Source: Patiria miniata (lineage: Eukaryota; Echinodermata; Asteroidea; Valvatida; Asterinidae). From it: a stretch of 64,000 nucleotides of DNA. Numbering within the stretch: the stretch's first letter is position 1; the number at the start of each line of letters is the position of its first letter. A program made the position numbers and the translations under genes. The stretch covers positions 44,709,553 through 44,773,552 of the forward strand of contig NW_024037069.1 of assembly GCF_015706575.1 (NCBI RefSeq). Direction: 5' to 3'. Below the pieces are notes generated by a model. The model ran no database searches, was not told where the DNA came from, and was given only the letters and a program-made list of their open reading frames with translations. This document shows, one piece after another, positions 60,947-64,000 of this stretch.

Positions 60947-63135
60947 CTGGGCAGAAAATATGTCTCGTTATAAAACCTCGCTTGTTACTTTTGTCAAAGC
61001 GTAAGAATCTGTAGCAACTGTGCACGCCAATTACCATTGCTCCTTGGATAAAAGAACGTGTAACAGATACAACAAAACATATCTCTTAATGTACTTTTCA
61101 AAGATAATAATTCTTTGCAGATATTTACCCCTACCTGCTTCCAGTTTTTTTTCGGCCATTGTGTGTGTGTGTGTGGTTTTTTTTTTCAAAAAACTCCAAT
61201 GTGCAGTGACGACACGTGTGTACATTAATTAGTTTAGGCTTACTACGTGCAGTTGTGATACTTTTTTAGGGCCCTGTCACACTTCTGCGTATCCTAATTC
61301 CTTATGAGTTGCGCATTGACATTTTTTTCATACGCAGTCGTACGCACAATACGCACCTCGTATGCATCTCTGTCGTTTTGTGTAAGTTTTATGCATACGC
61401 ATGGTACGGCCCAGTACGCCGGATAGTTTTGGGCATGCACAAAACTACGCTGCGTACGCTGTTACGCAGGTCATACGATATAAATACGCAGCGCATCGGT
61501 CCCGCATCGGTCGAGTGCGTTACGAGTACGCTATGTGTTCGTGACGCACCCCGTCAGCATATGAGCCACCTGTATTGGACTTATACATAGCGTACTTGCA
61601 GCGCAGATGCAACGCACGCTGAACAGTGAGCGGCGCAAATGCGGCGGGAATACGCTCAGAAGTGCGTCAAGCATGCGGTCGGCATAAGTCGGGTGCGTCC
61701 GGAATACGCTCGGCATGCGCACTGCATACTGACCTATTCGCATCCCGAAAAATAATGTTGTGCACTGCATACGCAACTCATACGCATCTCATACGCAATG
61801 GATGCACTGAATTCGTTACTTGTACGCTAGATGTGCGTTGCACATAAGTCAAAGTGATCAAAACATTTCGACGTTAATTGAGCGTACGGCTGCGTATTGA
61901 AAAATTTTGATAAGGAACTCGTAAGGAATTAGGATACGCAAAAGTGTGACAGGGGCTTTAAGGGCCCTGTCACACTTCTGCGTATCCCAATTCCTTATGA
62001 GTTGCGCATTGACATTTTTTTCATACGCAGTCGTACGCACAATACGCACCTCATATGCATCTCTATCGTTTTGTGTAAGTTTTATGTACGCAGGAATACG
62101 CATGGTACGACCCATACGCAGGATACTTTTGGGCATGCACAAAACTACGCTGCGTACGCTGTTACGCAGGTCATACGTTGTAAATACGCAGCGCATCGGT
62201 CCCGCATCGGTCGAGTGCGTTACGAGTACGCTATGTGTTCGTGACGCATCCCGTCAGCATATGAGCCACCTGTATTGGACGTATACATAGCGTACTTGCA
62301 GCGCAGATGCAACGCACGCTGAACGGCGAGCGGCGTAAATGCGGCGGGAATACGCTCACTGAGAAGATAAGGAACTCATAAGGAATTAGGATACGCAAAA
62401 GTGTGACAGGGGCTTTACTTGATCGTACGGCTGCATATTGAAAATTTTTGATAAGGAACTCATAAGGAATTAGGATACGCAAAGGTGTGACAGGGGCTTA
62501 AACTTAAAGAGAAACGTATTGAGGTGTGAGCATTAAACTGCTACTATACAACTTACTTATATCGGCAAAGATGGACTCGTCTGTCTTGTCTTCTGCCAGG
62601 ACGATACCCGCAGCATATTCAGTCTTCACCTCAAACTCCAGCCGGAAAGGCATGTTGAGTGGCTTGATGTTGAACTTGTAGGGATCGTCATGCAAACCCC
62701 CCTCAGTGAAGATTGAGCAAGCTGCTGTATCAGACAAAATCAAAAATAACGAAAAAAACGAAAATACCTCTTTTATCTATGTTTAGACATGCACATTTTC
62801 AACTGACATGGGAATTTTGTTTTGAATTCTCGCTTGATATGATCTTAATTGAGAATTCAAAGGAAGCAAATTTCAAACAAAGTGGAGATTTCTGGAAGGA
62901 AAGATTACCACTTACACTTGCTCTCATCGAGTTGGCTTTTGTTCAGACGACATTCCTTTCTGAACGCCGCGAATGTCTTATTGCGGAGCATGGTCAGATC
63001 ATCACCGGCTGCAGCCGTGATCATGGCGCTACACATCTCTCCTCGTACAGGCAGCAAAAAGATTGCGATCTCCAACCAGATTTGAAAGAGTAAAGCCAAG
63101 ACAAGATGTGAAGCCTTTCGTTGCAACATAATCAT
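60651..63135 (-). CDS. secreted FAMeT-like (farnesoic acid O-methyltransferase domain) protein, 227 aa
   Basis: Three exons, 63135-62916, 62724-62557 and 60946-60651, total 684 nt and join in phase (1, then 1). Residues 1-32 form a signal peptide (LVLALLFQIWLEIAIFLLP). The rest holds one FAMeT-like domain: FRLEFEVKTEYAAGIVLA, then YRPFWIDYKGGVVKVGKGG, FLEWDAGTYHQPVATQVHVG and a closing W. These match the Pfam family named after crustacean farnesoic acid O-methyltransferase. Despite the name, this domain mostly occurs in secreted invertebrate proteins and in CPAMD8, and probably acts in binding rather than catalysis. A slightly earlier in-frame ATG exists at 63174. The gene converges on the LDLa gene with about 1.7 kb between stops. 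Confidence 0.8.
61269..61957. mobile_element. TTAA-type element P11, copy A
   Basis: It begins GGGCCCTGTCACACTTCTGC and ends AAAGTGTGACAGGGGCT. The body is full of TACGCA motifs. It lies in intron 2 of the FAMeT-like gene. Confidence 0.7.
61962..62414. mobile_element. TTAA-type element P11, copy B
   Basis: It abuts copy A through one shared TTAA (61958-61961) and carries the same left end and much of the same body, with an internal deletion. Confidence 0.7.
62418..62497. mobile_element. P11 right-end fragment
   Basis: An extra copy of the last 80 bp of P11 (GATAAGGAACTCATAAGGAA to TGACAGGGGC), followed by TTAA. Confidence 0.65.
62557..62724 (-). CDS. FAMeT-like gene exon 2
   Basis: It encodes SACSIFTEGGLHDDPYKFNI, then MPFRLEFEVKTEYAAGIVLA and DESIFADI, the first strands of the FAMeT domain. 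Donor GTAAGT. Confidence 0.8.
62916..63135 (-). CDS. FAMeT-like gene exon 1: signal peptide
   Basis: It encodes MIMLQRKASHLVLALLFQI and on to NKSQLDESK. Phase is 0 to 1, donor GTAAGT. Confidence 0.75.
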
Positions 63136-63174
63136 GTCTTTCTGACCAAGTACAATAAATATCTGACTAAGCAA

Positions 63175-64000
63175 TAATAAAGCTTGCTCTTAAAAAAAAA
63201 AGCAAGATTGTTTATTTCTTAGTTCTGTTTCGTTTCCATTATTACTGTATGCATTTTGCCATGGTCACGCATATAGAAATGCCGCGCAGAACCGGATCGA
63301 TATCAAGCAAATGCATTGCTCAATCACTATTAGTTAAAGTCTTGTTCGTATTCATGCAGGCAGAAGTAACGCAAAGCTAGCGGGACTCGCCACCAGGGTA
63401 AAGTCACGTACCTTAATTACATGCTTGATAGGTTGCTTGATTAATATTGCAAAACAATTCCGAGAATATTTCAGACGAGCCACCTCTTTTAATGTATTCA
63501 CTGTCCATGCAGTGAGACATAATTTTGGATGTAATGCAGCCTGCTATTGGTAATTGTAATTTTTTTTTCAAATTTGTGAGAAAAAAAATACTACAAAATA
63601 CCGGCATTATAAAGGTACTGTCCATGTTATTTTCAGGGTTCAGCCGGAAAATATAAATACGTATTTTTTATTGTTTGTGTCTGGCAATTCAAAAGTTGTT
63701 TACTCCTGATTGAGACGAAAACGAAAAAAAAATAAGGCCCCATTCTATTAATGGAAAAATTAATTTAAACCTGTGGAGTTCAACTTTCGGCCCGACATTA
63801 TATTTAGTTACCGCGTGTTAGACTGGTTCCCGAGACTTATCAGAATCGACAAGAAATTTGGACTAGTCTACTTGCAGGACACCTATGTTGTGCGCCAAAG
63901 AAGCACATAAAGCCCTTTTCCCAAAAGATAAAACATTGGCTTATCTTCAAAAAAAGAACTAATCAAATTTACTGAAGATTAATAATAAATTTTAGGACAA
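63175..64000. other. upstream flank of the FAMeT-like gene
   Basis: AT-rich sequence. No gene, clear promoter motif or named repeat was recognised; the frame at 63413-63625 lacks coding features. Confidence 0.4.

Overview
The window looks like nuclear DNA from a marine invertebrate deuterostome, most likely an echinoderm or hemichordate. The genes are intron-rich with GT-AG splice sites. They include a very long polycystin-1/REJ-type receptor, a secreted LDLa-repeat protein and a small secreted protein with a farnesoic-acid-O-methyltransferase-like domain. The introns and intergenic DNA are full of short non-autonomous DNA transposons and tRNA-derived SINEs. No bacterial, organellar, rRNA, CRISPR or viral signal was seen. 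The species cannot be fixed from sequence alone.

Minus strand, about 38.3 kb down to the left edge: one polycystin-1-like (REJ family) gene. I could join 28 exons with a consistent reading phase throughout. They encode a signal peptide, a WSC domain, PKD-type Ig-like domains, a Cys-rich segment, a long REJ region, a GAIN-like segment with a Thr/Ser/Asn-rich insert, and a possible degenerate GPS. That is about 1,990 codons; the PLAT and transmembrane channel part would lie beyond base 1.

Plus strand, 42.1-42.9 kb: an intronless gene for a 256-residue protein with an arginine-rich N-terminus and two membrane segments. I do not recognise its family.

Plus strand, 44.8-59.0 kb: the most unusual locus. 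It has a TATA/Inr promoter and a signal-peptide exon. About 20 further exons follow, all starting and ending in phase 1. They are of two kinds, LDL-receptor class A exons (ten) and 30-nt micro-exons that each encode a 10-residue charged module (eight intact, one broken). A block of two micro-exons plus two LDLa exons is repeated three times, with a further diverged LDLa pair. Every exon can be skipped without losing frame, so the locus could make many length variants.

Minus strand, 63.1-60.65 kb: a three-exon gene for a secreted 227-residue protein carrying one FAMeT-like domain. It converges on the LDLa gene.

Between and inside the genes lie transposon families whose target sites can be read directly: GGCC-ended MITEs at TWA sites (PIF/Harbinger type), several TTAA-site families (piggyBac type), TA-site families (Tc1/mariner type), an 887-bp foldback element with 9-bp duplications (Mutator-like), and tRNA-derived SINEs. 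Several insertions are confirmed by empty sites in paralogous copies within this same window.
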